Shown: positions 1-11,799 of the stretch, piece after piece | How the letters are laid out: the number at the start of each line of letters is the position of its first letter | How positions within the stretch are numbered: position 1 is the first letter of the stretch | NCBI GenBank assembly: GCA_011800155.1 | Contig: CM022370.1 | Coordinates: 248,001-312,000, forward strand | DNA length: 64,000 nucleotides | Direction of reading: 5' to 3' | From: Flammulina velutipes | Taxonomy: Eukaryota; Basidiomycota; Agaricomycetes; Agaricales; Physalacriaceae | Program-made: the position numbers and the translations under genes | The notes under the pieces: model-generated | Databases searched by the model: none | What the model was told of the DNA's origin: nothing | What the model saw: the letters and a program-made list of their open reading frames with translations, nothing else

Positions 1-369
1 ATAGAAACGCACCTTCTACCCCGCGGTACCCTATCCAGTCTGCAGTCTTGCTGCCTCTTCGATATGTATCCTACGTGGCATGATTCGACGGCGACGTTTT
101 CTGTCGAGAGCGTAGGAAGGAAGGAAGTAAACGGAGCAACTGATCCGAGGGACGGTAAAGCTTCCGGACCCAAATAGGCAATGAACGCATTTCCCTCCGA
201 AGGATGACCTCGCAGCGTTATTCCATCTTTGATATAAATTCTGACGCTCGAAAGCAGGTGTGTTATCTCTGACACTTCCTGTGTGCGTAACGCAAACCAT
301 TGCATTCGAAACGATACATTGAGTAAACTCGGACCCACATTACTTGTTACAACCTCCAACCTAGATGCC
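1..369. repeat. Dispersed repeat unit, direct copy of 10296-10640
   Basis: Positions 1-40 match 10300-10340 and carry, on the minus strand, the start of an intron-like box (GGTGCGTTTCTAT). The 12-bp core GGCAATGAACGC lies at 177-188. The same order occurs next to the member at 10709-11799, so this spacer belongs to a direct duplication together with the gene at 370-1621. I see no gene in it. Confidence 0.6.
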
Positions 370-1621
370 TTAATCCGGTTGTACCCAAATCTCAGGTTGG
401 AAATAAATCCCTCCCCGGTGATACAGCCCAGCGATGAAGAACTTATCCATATTCAAGCCCCTCCCCCCAATCTTCCACTTTTCCAGACCCCTTTCCACGA
501 GATGACCCTGTGGTTCTAGCTTCCGAACAAATTTGAACACCGCATCATAGAGCAGCTCAACCAGCTCTTCACGAGTGATCTTCCCCTCTCTTCCCATCTC
601 AATCCGTCTCTCGAACTCAAATTGAGGATATCCAGGCCACTGAACATTACATGAAGATATCAGCTCCCAACGACGACATCTTAAGACGACAGATAAAACC
701 AACCTGAATCCTAACCATGATCTCTCGCAGATGACTCAACACTACCTCATGCCCCAGCTCGAGGCGGTGGAATGACTCCATTCCAAGTATACTCTTATTT
801 CCCTTTGAAAGCCAATCGTACGGCATGAATTGGATGGGTTGGTACATCGTCGGACCATAGTAAAAGATCCTCTGAGGCGCGACGACATAGCCTGTCGGCG
901 CAAGAGGACCAGGGCCCATTACCGCGTCGAGCTGAACAGGGAAGGTGTGTGCATCTTTGTTCACGATCTCGACTCGCGCCGCGGGGCCGGCTCTGTCATA
1001 TGGTTTGCTCGCAAAAGAATGAGATCGCGTGGGAGTCGAAGGCTACGAAAGTGTGAGATCGAGGTTGATACGCTCACGGCTCTCACTGACCTCTTTTCCT
1101 CTACTACCGCCAGGTGAAGTAGCCTGCTGCCCCCGAGTGTACGCATGGCCGTTTGAATTGACCCTCGTAGGAGGATGTTGGTGAGCGACCTGTGCTGAGC
1201 GTTGGGTAGCGAAGAGGGCCCTAGACGCAGCAGTGTCCCGCATGTATGAGTCAAAGTCGCGTTGAATAGACTCCGCTGTGTCTTGTATCATGGGGGGAGC
1301 CATACCAGATGTATTGACATAAGCCCCGTGTGAAGGAGCCATGCCGGCATAACCCCCATGTAAATGGAGGTGTCCTGGAGGTTTAGACCCAGATGTCTCC
1401 CGCATGTATTGGTCAAAGTCGCGCTGAATAGTCTCCGCTGTGTCTTGTATCATAGGGGGAGCCATCCCATAAATTCCGTTCGAATGTGGCATTGCGCCGT
1501 TAGGGTGCATCGATCCAACGAATCGACTCTGTCCGTGATTCATTTGTGATGCATGCGGGACTCCATTCCGTCGTGTTTGCTGATGTGAATACGCGTAGTG
1601 CTGAGAGTTGGCAGAGTACAT
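370..1621 (-). CDS. WPGY-family protein, class 1 (379 aa, three exons)
   Basis: Reconstructed CDS is complement(370..639, 704..1042, 1091..1621); both introns (48 and 64 bp) are phase 0 with GT/AG ends. The N-terminal exon begins MYSANSQ and holds two copies of a module G-M-A-P-P-M-I-Q-D-T-A-E-x-I-Q-R-D-F-D-x-Y-M-R. The middle exon has G-Y-V-V-A-P-Q-R-I-F and Q-P-I-Q-F-M-P. The last exon starts WPGYPQFEFE and ends YFQPEIWVQPD. A minus-strand TATATATA lies at 1661-1668, about 45 bp before the ATG. It is the closest relative of the gene at 10709-11799, in direct orientation. I remember similar Agaricomycete proteins (a WPGY motif followed by I-T-R-x-x-L) without a known role. Function unknown; no signal peptide or membrane segment. 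Confidence 0.75.
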
Positions 1622-2279
1622 GGTTGCGATTCAAGTGACATGTCATCGTGGTCGATAGCCTATATATACTCGCGTCTACAATGGAAACAGCGCGTTGTGC
1701 AAATTATGATCACCTACAATTGAAAAGAGACAAAAAGGATTATGCTTTATTGTATGCGAACAAGGATCGGTATGTTGCATTACGCGAACATCTCAGCGTT
1801 GAGACCCAGCAGCAGGAATATCGCGCGCGCGTCGATCACATCCAGGAAAAGTACCGCGGGGGTATCGTCGTATAGAAAAGTCTCGAGAAGAGGAAACACG
1901 AGTTGCTGCCTTTGCAAAAAGGGAACGATGACATAGACCATCGCAAAACAACGAACATCTATGGCTTCGTGAATTGGTCATTAGAGGCGCGAATGAAGAT
2001 CAGATAGACTCACAGGGACCTATATCAGTTTTCGACTCGTCAACCAATTCGAGTTTCCTCAAGAGCAAAAGTCCTTGTTGGGACGGGGCGTGTATGTTGC
2101 ACCAGACGTACGAACAGTCCGGGGTGGAGATCTAGAAGGCAGAAAAGAGACAAGAAGGCACCTTGTATAGGGACGTGTCGCAGCAGGCATAGAAGATATA
2201 GAGGAATGGAGCGAGGAAAGTGTTCCAGAGCGGGAGACAGCTGAAGGGCAATGGGGAAGGATTCCTCTCTACCTTAACA
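1622..2279. other. Upstream region of the 370-1621 gene, then unassigned sequence
   Basis: The first 170 bases hold the TATA box and match the upstream region of the paralogue at 11800-11960 (shared blocks near TGTGCAAATTATGATCACCT and ATCGGTATGTTGCATTACG). I recognise nothing between about 1860 and 2279. Confidence 0.5.
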
Positions 2280-2967
2280 GCAGAGGGGGCCGACATGGAG
2301 AGGCACTACGTCGGCGACAACCTCGTAATGTCGCGGCAGAGCAAAGGACGATGATGCGCTCTGGGAGGAGGGGAGTGGTTGAGGGACGAAGGTGAGCGCA
2401 GGTCGTACCAATGCATCTCCTCGCACGGGTCTTCAAGTCCTCTAAGCGATACCTGGACCGATCCTCTGGCGGGAACTGACATCTCTGTACGAGTCAGTGA
2501 GGGCACAAAATGCTGGGTTATGATAGCGCACCTTTTACATCTACCAAATGTCTTCCTTTCTTCTGACGCGAAGTGTTATGGGTTGTCCTTGAGTACGACC
2601 TTGACAAGGTCGCTTTCTGTTGATGATGATGGCAGGAAGAAAGAAGCCATGTGCTCGGACTAAAAGCTCCGCGCTCGAATAGGCAATGAACGCATTTCAA
2701 TCGAACACCACTAAAAATAAGCCAATGATAGACTAATCGCGTAGCCCACCGCGAGGGTCGAACTCACAGCCTTCATATCGACGTGGCTCAGCGTGAATAA
2801 AAGTCTGACGCTCTAGTATCCGATTGAGCTAGGCAGGCTAGTGTGTTAGGTCTGAGGGAGCGTTGAGATAAATATTTCCAATCGACATTCAACCTGGACC
2901 AAAGCAGTCGTAGATTAATTACATATCACCCATCACGATACAAATACATTATAATTATAACACATCT
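2280..2967 (-). repeat. tRNA-headed repeat at the outer end of the left inverted arm
   Basis: Read on the minus strand this holds a tRNA-Lys-like head (2743-2838), the 12-bp core (2683-2694 as GGCAATGAACGC on plus), a GAGCACATGGCTTC block and a GC-rich body to about 2280. The same order occurs on plus at 35323-35850 and 54099-54470. Similarity with 35.2-35.85 kb ends near 2280, which I take as the outer limit of the left inverted arm. Confidence 0.6.
2743..2838 (-). tRNA. tRNA-Lys-like sequence, probably a repeat head
   Basis: The acceptor strands GCCTGCC and GGTGGGC pair fully (two G-U), and the T arm GTGAG-TTCGACC-CTCGC is intact. The anticodon region reads TCAGA-CT-TTT-A followed by an intron-like insert, but the 3' anticodon stem (TATGA) is broken and the D loop has two extra bases. 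Because the same head recurs beside the core repeat, a tRNA-derived repeat is more likely than a working gene. Confidence 0.4.
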
Positions 2968-3994
2968 TCACTCCTCCTCGCGAACCCAAACCTCAGGTTG
3001 AAAATCCTTCCCTCCCCAATGATGCAACCTAACCACAAAGAACCTATCCACCGTAAAACTACCCCTACGTCCAATAGCCCACTTTGCCTGTTCCCTAGGT
3101 ATCCTACAGTGAACATGCTCGAGGACCTCAAAACATTCAACCACCGCCCCGCTCACCGCATCGAGCAGCTCTCCCCGGCTGAGTAAGCCGGCATGCCCAA
3201 TGCGCTTTTCGAAGGGATAACGAGAGGGATCATAGCCAGGCCACTGGGTATAATATGAGTTGATTAATTCGACGAGGCATGCGGAAACATACCAGGATCT
3301 TGATCTTAATCTCGCCTTGCACATGGCTGAGAACTCTGTCCCTCGAATTCTCGATAGTATGTTTTGCACGCGCTGGACGCTCAGTGTGGATCCCTGGGGA
3401 TTCGCGTCCTGTTGGTGTAAAGTCGATGGACGGGATGATAGAGCCTGTTTGCTGGGAGAACACATTAGCCTGTGGTACAAGTGTGTAGCTTTGCGGCCTG
3501 GGATGTTTGTCCACTTCGTTCTTGCGGGACGTTCGAGATTCCTTTGGATGCTCTGTGTTGGCGTATGGCTGGCCATGTCGCGCATAAGCGGAGGACTACA
3601 AAGAGAGATGAGATTCGGAAAAGAGAGAGGTGAATGCTAGACTCTCTGCTTACCTCATTTCCTCGACCGCTGACCTCTCTCCCGCCGTGGTGGGCCCAAC
3701 CTGGTGCATTAGCGCCACCATAAGTTTGGTTATAACTACAACACATCGTTGGAAATCAATAAATGCTAGGCAAACAATTACTCACGGAACGGGAGGCTGT
3801 TGGTACGGATGCACGCCCAGCTCAAACTGACGCTTAGCATATTCCTCAGGCCACGTCTGCGGGTTATATTTATCAAAATGCAGAGGCATCTTGAAGTCAG
3901 CGTAGGCGTCTACGAATCCACTCGGGTTGGATGTTGGCTTTAGCTTGTCAGTCCGGAGGACGTGGTCGGGGACACGCGAGTTGGAAGAGGACAT
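2968..3994 (-). CDS. WPGY-family protein, class 2 (289 aa, four exons)
   Basis: CDS complement(2968..3243, 3293..3595, 3654..3735, 3786..3994); introns of 49, 58 and 50 bp with phases 0, 0 and 2 in coordinate order. Exon 1 encodes MSSSNSRVPDHV and then F-V-D-A-Y-A-D-F-K-M-P-L-H-F-D-K-Y-N-P-Q-T-W-P-E-E-Y-A. Exon 3 carries S-Y-T-L-V-P-Q and I-P-S-I-D-F-T-P. The last exon starts WPGYDPSRYPFE and ends with HHWGGKDFQPEVWVREEE, where W-G-G-K-D replaces the usual R-G-G-N-Y. The start sits after a TATA-like ATTATATACT (4031-4040, minus strand) and a CGGTTACCG site at 4234-4242. It is the inverted paralogue of 34234-35196. Function unknown. Confidence 0.78.
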
Positions 3995-4233
3995 GGTTGG
4001 GATATGAGTATTGTGGCTCACCTTTGATGTATTATATACTTTGCGTGCACAATGAGAGCATTGTTGTGACTTAATGCATTGATCGCAGAGATTCACGCCA
4101 CTGACGGACCTTTATTGTACGCGAGAGGAGTCAAACAATGTTGTGAAAATTCTCCAATTCCCAGAGGAACCAGTCAAGTGTAGCGCTGAATTGGAGGATC
4201 AATGATTGTGGGAGGAAGAGAGCAAGCCATCGT

Positions 4234-4242
4234 CGGTTACCG
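4234..4242. promoter_or_regulatory. CGG-N3-CCG palindrome upstream of the 2968-3994 gene
   Basis: CGGTTACCG, inside CGGTTACCGGGCCG and next to GGGAGGAAGAGAG, 240 bp before the ATG. Inverted CGG triplets with a short spacer are classic targets of fungal Zn2Cys6 regulators. The binding factor is inferred, not seen. Confidence 0.5.
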
Positions 4243-4508
4243 GGCCGAATGTGTAACTTAACGCTCAATGTCCAATCCAATGTTCACCGTTCAACGTGCA
4301 GCATCTATCTCAAATACACTATCAACGCCCTTTGCACTATGCAGAGCATGACGCCGCCTCCTCATTTCATATTCCATGCAATATTATTTCACGGGTTCGT
4401 TCACTCAAATCCCTTGTTCGTTCAATCTGTGCCAGCAGCAACAGAATACTCATCGAAGGAAAAGTTTCCTCTATATTCCAAAATTCATGGACTCGAGTCC
4501 TTTATAAT

Positions 4509-4585
4509 AGCCCACTCCGAGGGTCGAACTCGCAGCATGCTCCAACCTTTCTAGTAGCGCAGTCTGACGCTTGAGCTAAGTAGGC
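4509..4585 (-). tRNA. tRNA-derived remnant, partner of 33646-33711
   Basis: Acceptor strands GCCTACT and AGTGGGC pair fully and a TTCGACC T loop is present, but no normal anticodon arm can be folded and the T stem has a terminal mismatch. The homologous remnant on plus at 33646-33711 is shorter. Probably a pseudo-tRNA. Confidence 0.35.
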
Positions 4586-7500
4586 CAAGGACGTTTGTGC
4601 CTCCCTCAACATTACCACGGCCAGCTAGGATGTCTTCAAGTTATCATGCGATCAAAACACAAAGCTTCCGGTCCAAATTAGGCAATGAACGCCTTTCTAC
4701 TTTAAGATTATTTCGACAGCGATATATCCGAGAGCTTCCTTATTATGTCTATCCATCAAACCATACACTAACATTCGTTCGTTAGATGTGAGCAGCACGT
4801 ATACCAAGCTTCCCTACCCTCCGAGATCGCCCGTCATCTCGCCATAACGTGCATCCCCCCTCCAATGCTACCACAAACTAGCTTTATTCCCTCCAGGACA
4901 CCAATACGTAGCCAAGGGTGTGAAAGCTCCCGCCAAGACGCGCATCGGTCAATCGAGAGCGCACTACCAATCCCGACTGGGCGGGATACCATCCCGATCT
5001 GTCGAATCGAGATGTACTACGGAGCTCTTGAGACGAAGGGTACTATCCTCAGGATGAAGAGAAGAGAAGATAGTGTCCTTAGCAAGAGCACCTCGTCAGA
5101 GGAGTGATAATATCAGGCGGGATAGCATACCCCGAGTTGTCGAAGAGTCGAGACATGCGGTTACCCTCGGGATGAAAAGAAGACAGTACTTTGAGTGGGA
5201 GGAGTGATAACATCGTCGAATCGAATGTAGTGGCAGACTGGTTGCCGTGAACGTAGCGTCTCGCTTCTTCGTCTTCGATGAGGACGAACAACGCTTGCGT
5301 CAGTGGCAGTACAAGTAAATGTCTATCGATATCGGGCAAACGAACAACGACAATGACCCTCAAACCATCTCACAAATCGTCGCTTAAATACCTCGTCTGC
5401 GGAAGATCCATGTTTTCAAAGACATTGATATGCAGGTATGTGACACGTACTATGACATTCTGACGTCGAATGTTAGTGCAAAAGCAAGGTGTCGGACGCA
5501 GAGGAACCCATCGCGAGGGTCGTCATATGAGAACGAACACAGTCAGAATCATATGGGTCTGACGTTCTATCCGATTGAGCTAGGCAGGCTTGACAGCTGC
5601 TGTTCCCAAACAGGGGTTCGTAGATTCATTTCCCCTCCGATCCTCATTCTACAAACCCAACCAGTCTCTCCAGCGTAAAAGAGTTTTATGGCGACGATCA
5701 CGATGCAGAGATTCTATACGTCCAAACTCGTCTCCAAAATAATCCGTGAAGTTGATAAGTGACGACATTGAGCGAACGCGTATGTAGGATCATTCGACTG
5801 TCGTGCAAATATCGTCTGCGCCCATGTTCAAAATCATGCGCTGGAGTGGCTATTGTGGTTATGCCGGTCGATGACCGAGACGTCGATGACGCGCACTGAA
5901 TGGAGTGGTCGGTCGCGTCGAGCACCGACACACCTGCAGCCCTTGTGAGAGTCGGCAGACCGGGACAGTGCTGAGAGGCGGATGTTTGCGCTCTGAGGTA
6001 GGGTACGGCGAAGGAGGGTTATGGAAGAGGGGGCGCTAGATACTATAGTGATGTGTTCGTAACCTTGTTTTCCCTCCGATCCGCACTCTACGAACCCAAT
6101 TCGTCTGGCTGATCCCTCTCCAGCGTAAAAGCCTGAAAGAGTTCTATGGCGAATGGAACGTGGATGAACGCGACGCAGATATCTTGTGCGTGTAGAGTCG
6201 TCTCCAGAATGAGCTGTGTTCCGTGACGCCTAGAAGATGATAAGTAAGGACATTGCGCGAACGCGCATATGGAATCACCCACTGTCGGGCAAACACCGAC
6301 TCCACCCATGTTCAGGATCAAATCATGCGCTCGAGAGGCTGTTTCGGTCACGCTGGCCGACGGTCGACGGGGAGGACGTTGATGACGCGTAATTGAGCCT
6401 GTGAGTGGAGTGGTGGGTTGTGTCGAGTTCTGGCAGCAGCCTTTGTGAGGGTCGGTGGTCGGCGGGCCAGGACATTGCTGAGAGAAAGATGCGCGCGCTA
6501 GGTACAGCTATGAAAGGGCGTAGCTTCCTTCGCTGACTGGGCGATATCGCGGAGGGAGCCTAGCGCGGAGGGGACACCACTCAACAATGGCGGCGGCGGA
6601 GAGTAAAGCGGGTCGACGAGGGGGTTGCGCGGAGCGGTCTCCTCCAGCCTGCGTTGTGTGGGCGTTCCTAGCGGCAACCGTCGAGGCTTGGTCGGGGCTG
6701 TGTGGAAACGACCTCCCCACACGATGTCGGAGTGTGGGGAGATGAACGGGATGGTTGGAGTCCTAGGGTTCTCCGTATCCAAAGGCACTGACACCTCTCA
6801 GCGGGACAGGCTTGCACGAGAGTAGGTAAGGCGAAGGAGGGTACACCGTGTCCTGCGAACGGAGAGCACCGGAGTAGCAATGTCGACGCGGGTGTGAATG
6901 GCGAATGAGCCTAGCGCGGAGGGGACACTACTCGACAATGATGGCAGGGGAGGGCGAGTGCGGGTCGACGATGCGCGCCTGAGCCTATGCGCTGAATGGC
7001 CTCCTCGAGCCTGCGCTGTGCGGGTCCTTCTTCCCGTAATATACCGGCGAGCGTTGAAGGAGACATACGGGCTCCACGAGGAGACACTCTCCTCGACTCC
7101 ATCGTTCCAAGCGCTATGACCGATCAGAAGCGCCCAAAACGCTGGGAGTACATACGCACTTTATCATACCCCGTATCGTTCTCCAACCTTCCTACCAGCC
7201 CTACAGCTCCAGTGCTATTTGTTCCCTGTCGGCGCATCAGTAAGACGCGGTGTCATCGACACGGTTGAGCGATGGTGATGGCAGAAAAGAAGAAAGTACG
7301 ACCACGTGCTCGCTCTTCTTCGCATCAACCAAATGTGAACTTTTTCCTCCTATGACTGGGAAAGCTGGTACAGATATATACCGCTCAGTATACGCTCTGT
7401 CCGAACACTTGCACCCTGGCGATTACTAACGCGGCGTGTGATCAACAAAAGCGTCCGGTCCACTTTAGGCAATGAACGCCTTGTCATTTCAAATTATGAA

Positions 7501-7708
7501 ACTACGATCTCAATATCAACGTGTTACGAATCCTAAATCTGTGTCTACCATCTCATGCTCGTTTCTTCAAATCATTGGTTCATTGACCTGTTGTCTACTT
7601 GCAACTTGAAATATACAGTGATTCATCAAATGTCATAAGTAGTAACCAACTTCCTTCCCCATCTTCGCAAGGATGCGATATCCTACCGCGAGTCTTATGA
7701 AACTTCTT

Positions 7709-8553
7709 CTAGTCTCGTCTACGCTTCGTCTCGATGGGAGTCGATGTACCGCCACGCTTTTCGCCGTGCCTTCCGACGTACTGCTGTTCGGGTGTGATGA
7801 GCGTCATTGGGTCTTCGTAGCGGGTCATATCTGGAGGGGTGCGAGGCCGGCGGGTGGATGGCTTTCTGGGAGTGGATGTATTTCCGGGAGTGGAGCGTGC
7901 TGGCTTCGTAGATTGCGGGTTCCCTGAGGGATCCTGCGGGTGTTTCTGCTCCCGGCGCGCATGAGAACCAGAGGTCGAAGACTACGAAAGCACATGAGCT
8001 TCAAAAAAATATGTTGAATCCTCTAGTACTGACCTGATTGTGGTGAGGCGGAACGACCTGGTGTGCCCAACCCGGTGCGTGAGCATCTCCGTACGTTTGG
8101 TTACTCCTAAGTATACCCAATCGTAAGGAACGCAATAAATATGATGTGAAGTACAACTACTCACGGCTGTTGACTCTGGATGGATGGGTGACCCCGTTTA
8201 GCTTGATTCTTAGCATATTCCTCAGACCACGTCGCAGGATTATGTTGGTCAAAGTGAAGAGGCATCTTGAAGTCGGCGTATGCGTCTACGAATTGACTTC
8301 GGCTGTGGGGAACGGATAAACCATGATGAATATGATTGGGACGTGAACTTTGAGGTACTCACGGAGTGGGTTTGGGTTTGGGAGTGGGAGGCTGGATGGA
8401 TGCGTGAACACGTTTAGCTTGATTCTTGGCGTAGGCTTCAGGCCACGTCGCCGGATTATGTTGGTCGAAGTGGAGGGGCATCACGAAGTCGGCGTATGGG
8501 TCCACGAATTTAGTCCGGCCGTCGTTGGGGATATGCGATTTGGGAGGGGACAT
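7709..8553 (-). CDS. Class 2 variant with duplicated N-terminal exon and no WPGY exon (223 aa)
   Basis: CDS complement(7709..7981, 8034..8103, 8165..8302, 8363..8553). Exons 1 and 2 are homologous to each other: both encode F-V-D-x-Y-A-D-F-x-M-P-L-H-F-D-Q-H-N-P-A-T-W and then K-N-Q-A-K-R, so an exon has been duplicated. Exon 3 is the usual short linker. The last exon opens S-S-T-S like other middle exons but becomes a proline/threonine/arginine-rich tail with TRYEDPMTLITPEQQYVGRH and a basic end (ETKRRRD). The WPGY exon is absent. The frame is open throughout. Inverted paralogue of the gene at 22033-30798. Possibly nuclear because of the basic end; function unknown. Confidence 0.7.
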
Positions 8554-10708
8554 GATTGCGATGTGAGTGCTATGGCTTAGCTGCTTCGTCTTATATATTA
8601 TGAACCCCACGTCAACAATGGCACGAACTCTTTGTGCATAAATGCATTTATTGATTGTCCAGAGAAGACTCGCAGGGAATTTGATCCATTATGTTGTCTT
8701 ACTTGTCGCTGATAGACAAAGTGTATTGTTCTCGAGAATATTTACACAACAGCTCGGTTCTACAATCTCCAGCTAAGCGAAGAGGGCAATCCGTGGTCAA
8801 TGGTCATGGAGGAAGAAAACATATTCCCGGTTATCAGGTCGAAGATTCACTTGTTGCGACGTTCCCGACCGCATCGTCAACGAATCTGTGTTAGACACTC
8901 GATTGCCCACAAAAGAGGGAGGTTGAATAACGCTCTCACAAACAAAGATCATTGTGAAGTTGCGCAGCAATTGGTGGAGAATGATCGTCGGAGGAAGAGG
9001 ACCCGCTGAGTGAGCTAAGTCGTCCAGATAAAGAATATGAGAGGTATTCAAAGTCCTTGAACACAAAGGATGAGCGATTTGCAGGAGCGCGAAACGCAGT
9101 TATGACTTTGATGATATACGTAGAATAGTAAACGACGTCGATATTTACCTAGACTATGACTGATTTGATTCAATAGACACAGGCTATCAACGTACAGCTT
9201 CTGCGCCTCGCTCTACGTCTTCATGGGCCTTTGACCTCTACACCAAGGAAGAGAAGGAATGTATTCCTAGTGACATCTGTCGATACGATTCTGACATTGA
9301 TACATCAAAGTGGATGGCTTAGCATCACGACAGCCTAGACGATAGTTGTCTTCCAAGACGCCTGGACGTCGAAGATAATGGCCGAGGAGAACTACCCAAT
9401 GGTACTGCAAATGTCCTATTGTAATTCTCACATTAGAACATGAATGATGCGCTGGGAAAGCTTTCGTTACCTTCCACAAGGAGGAGACGGAGGGGATGCT
9501 GGAACGAACGACGGACGTGGTCGATTGCATCGAGTTTTTGCGGCAATGCGAAGAGACCCCCCGCTGACGTCCCCAGGTATCGCGGTATTGAGAGAAGGAC
9601 GGTGCGAGAGGGAGGGAGTGTGTCGACAACAACGATGGCAGCGACGCAGCAAGATAGGATGATGATGTTGAGGCGGGAGTGCGACAACGAAAGAGGAGGT
9701 TGAGGCGCGCAATCGTTTCCTCCCTCCGATGACATCAGCAGCAGCCGTTGTGGGTGTCTTCGTTCTCCGGGTGTTGAGAGGAAGATGTTGGAGCGGGCAA
9801 GAACATGGCGGCTGCTGACGTTGTGAGAGTCTTCCTCCTCCACATAGCAGCGGATGGAGTGGGGTGGGAGGGAAGATGCAGGTCACGGCGAGGGATCCCC
9901 TAGCAGTCGAGCTGGAGGTGGGCAGAAGACTCATCGGCAACAACAACAACACACAGGCAATCTCTCCAGCCTCGCTGAGCAGTAGGCCTACAGTGTTTGA
10001 TCAGAAGCGCTCCAAAGGCTGAGCACTTGTCGAACGTACAGAAGGTTAAGGATAAGCCAACGTAGGTAGGCTACGTCGTCGATGGTCTTGGGGAAACGGT
10101 ATATGGTGGAGGGGACGCTGAGCAGCGGAGAAGGATGACGCGGCGGAAATCCGCTCTACGGGTACAGCACGAGGATACGCACACTCCCTCCAACATCCTC
10201 CGCACCAGACTCTGTGAGAGTGCGCGTCGAGAGCGTAGACTCTATCAATTGTATCAGGCCATTGCTTCACGCTTCGTCAGAAACGCCCGAGAACGCTGGC
10301 ATATAGAAACGCACCTTTGACCCCGCGGTACCCTATCATGCTTCCCATTGGATATGCACGGCGACGTTGATGGTAGGAAGGAAACGGGGCCAAACCACGA
10401 GGGTCGGCAAAAGCTGCCGGGCCTAAATAGGCAATGAACGCATTCCCTTCTGAGCGAAGACCTCGCAGTGTTGTGGAACATCGCGAATATGCGAAAGTCT
10501 TGCAGACATATCGCAGCAGCTTATGTGCTAATATAAACATTGACGCTAGGCAAGTTTGTCGCGGGTGTGTTATCTCTGATACTTCGCCCTAATTGTATCC
10601 AACGACGATACTGTACGGTTAACATGAACCCTTGCATTAACCAACAAACAAAAACGATATCCTCAGTCTAATCCTACTCACTGCTGCAAATATACAAATA
10701 GAACATCC
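8554..10708. other. Upstream region of the 7709-8553 gene, GC-rich body, repeat unit
   Basis: 8554-9010 matches 21.5-22.03 kb inverted and holds a TATA-like motif, GACAAAGTGTATTGTTCTCGAG and a weak CGG palindrome relative (CCCGGTTATCAGG, about 8827). 9010-9430 shows nothing I recognise. 9430-10260 is a purine/pyrimidine-skewed, GC-rich body whose open frames look accidental. 10262-10640 is a repeat unit with an intron-like box (near 10300) and a core copy (10430-10441). Confidence 0.5.
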
Positions 10709-11799
10709 TCACTCAGGCACCCAAATCTCAGGTTGGAAATAATTTCCTCCCCGATGAAGAAGGCGCGGAATAAAGAGCTGATACCCCTTCAACCCCCGTT
10801 TCCCAATCTTCCACTCCTCAAACCCCTTTTTCTGTCGAGAACGACTTTCCTTGAGCCTCTCGACAAATTCAAGCGCCGCATCACAGACCAACTTGACTAG
10901 CTCTCCACGAGTGATCATCCCCCCTCGAGCTCCCATCTCAATGCGTGTCTCGCAATCAAAATCAGGATATCCAGGCCACTGAAAAAACAGTGTCAGTTCC
11001 CAAAGACGATGCGCGGTAAAAAAAAAAAAAAAAAACCAACCTGAATCTTGATTATGATATTTCGTAAATGACTCAACACAACCTCATGTCCCAACTCAAC
11101 AGGGTGGGCCGCCGTCAATCTTCGTATGGTCTTATTTTTCCATGTAAGCCACCCGTACGGCATGAATTGGATGGGTGGGTACGCCGTCGGACCGCAGTAG
11201 AAGACTCTTTGTGGCACGACGACGTAGCCTGTCGGCGCAAGAGGACCAGGCTCCATCAGTACGTCCAGCTGAGAAATGAAGGTGTGTGTATTACTATCTT
11301 TGTTCACAACATCGCCCGGGGCGGGGCCAGGTTTGTCATATGGTTTTCTCGCAAATGGATGAGACCGCGTCGAAGGCTACGAACCGTGTAAGATCGAGTT
11401 TGATATATGCTCACGACTGACCTCCTTTCCTCCATGTAAAATAGCTTGTTGTTCGCCGTGGGACGCATGGAGATATTCACTATTCATCTTAATCGACGTG
11501 CCAGTGATATCAGCCAAATTCACTCACCGTGACGGATGGACGGTAGTAGAAGGATGTTGGTGAACAAAGTGATGCGTAGCGGGAAACGGAGCCATAGACA
11601 CAGGAATGTCTCGGTCAAAGTTGCGCTTAGAAGACTCTTGTATCATGGGGGGAGCCATCCCATACGAATGTGGCATCTGGAGGTGTTCCGCGCCATTAGG
11701 ATGAGTTGTATGACTGTGCCCTTCGACATTCCGTTGATGCGGATACACTTCAGGGATATAGCCAGTGGCATAGTAGTCCCGAGAGCTGGAAGAGTACAT
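10709..11799 (-). CDS. WPGY-family protein, class 1 (311 aa, four exons)
   Basis: CDS complement(10709..10978, 11041..11376, 11422..11479, 11528..11799). I chose the acceptor at 11480 over one 8 bp upstream because only it keeps frame. Exon 1 begins MYSSSSRDYYATGYIPEVYP and contains Y-G-M-A-P-P-M-I-Q. Exon 3 contains G-Y-V-V-V-P-Q-R-V-F and P-P-I-Q-F-M-P. The last exon starts WPGYPDFDCE and ends GGNYFQPEIWVPE. The intron before WPGY holds a pure A/T run of about 17 bases (about 11021-11037). A TATATA box lies near 11831 (minus). Direct paralogue of 370-1621. Confidence 0.72.

Larger units (their letters stand above)
3995..7708. repeat. Long repeat-filled spacer of the left inverted arm
   Basis: Contents in order: promoter of the 2968-3994 gene (to about 4300); a tRNA-like remnant (4509-4585); a core copy (4681-4692); a block (4890-5170) matching 33050-33300 inverted; a broken tRNA-like piece (5507-5589, T loop lost); two diverged copies of one another (about 5640-6010 and 6060-6500); a GC-rich body (6500-7120); an intron-like box (7120-7170, minus); a core copy (7468-7479). 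Most blocks reappear in reverse order at 30.8-33.7 kb. Short open frames here lack start and splice support. Confidence 0.6.

Noticed and set aside
5507..5589. tRNA gene on minus
   Set aside because: Only the head and part of the end remain; the T loop TTCGACC is destroyed.
9433..9952. Overlapping open frames of 136 and 161 codons on minus
   Set aside because: The stretch is strongly purine/pyrimidine skewed, so stops are rare on one strand by composition. There is no start context, splice support or motif.
11021..11037. A run of about 17 A, considered as a retroposon tail
   Set aside because: It lies inside the last intron of the 10709-11799 gene (as T on the coding strand, after the donor), with no target duplication or inserted body next to it.
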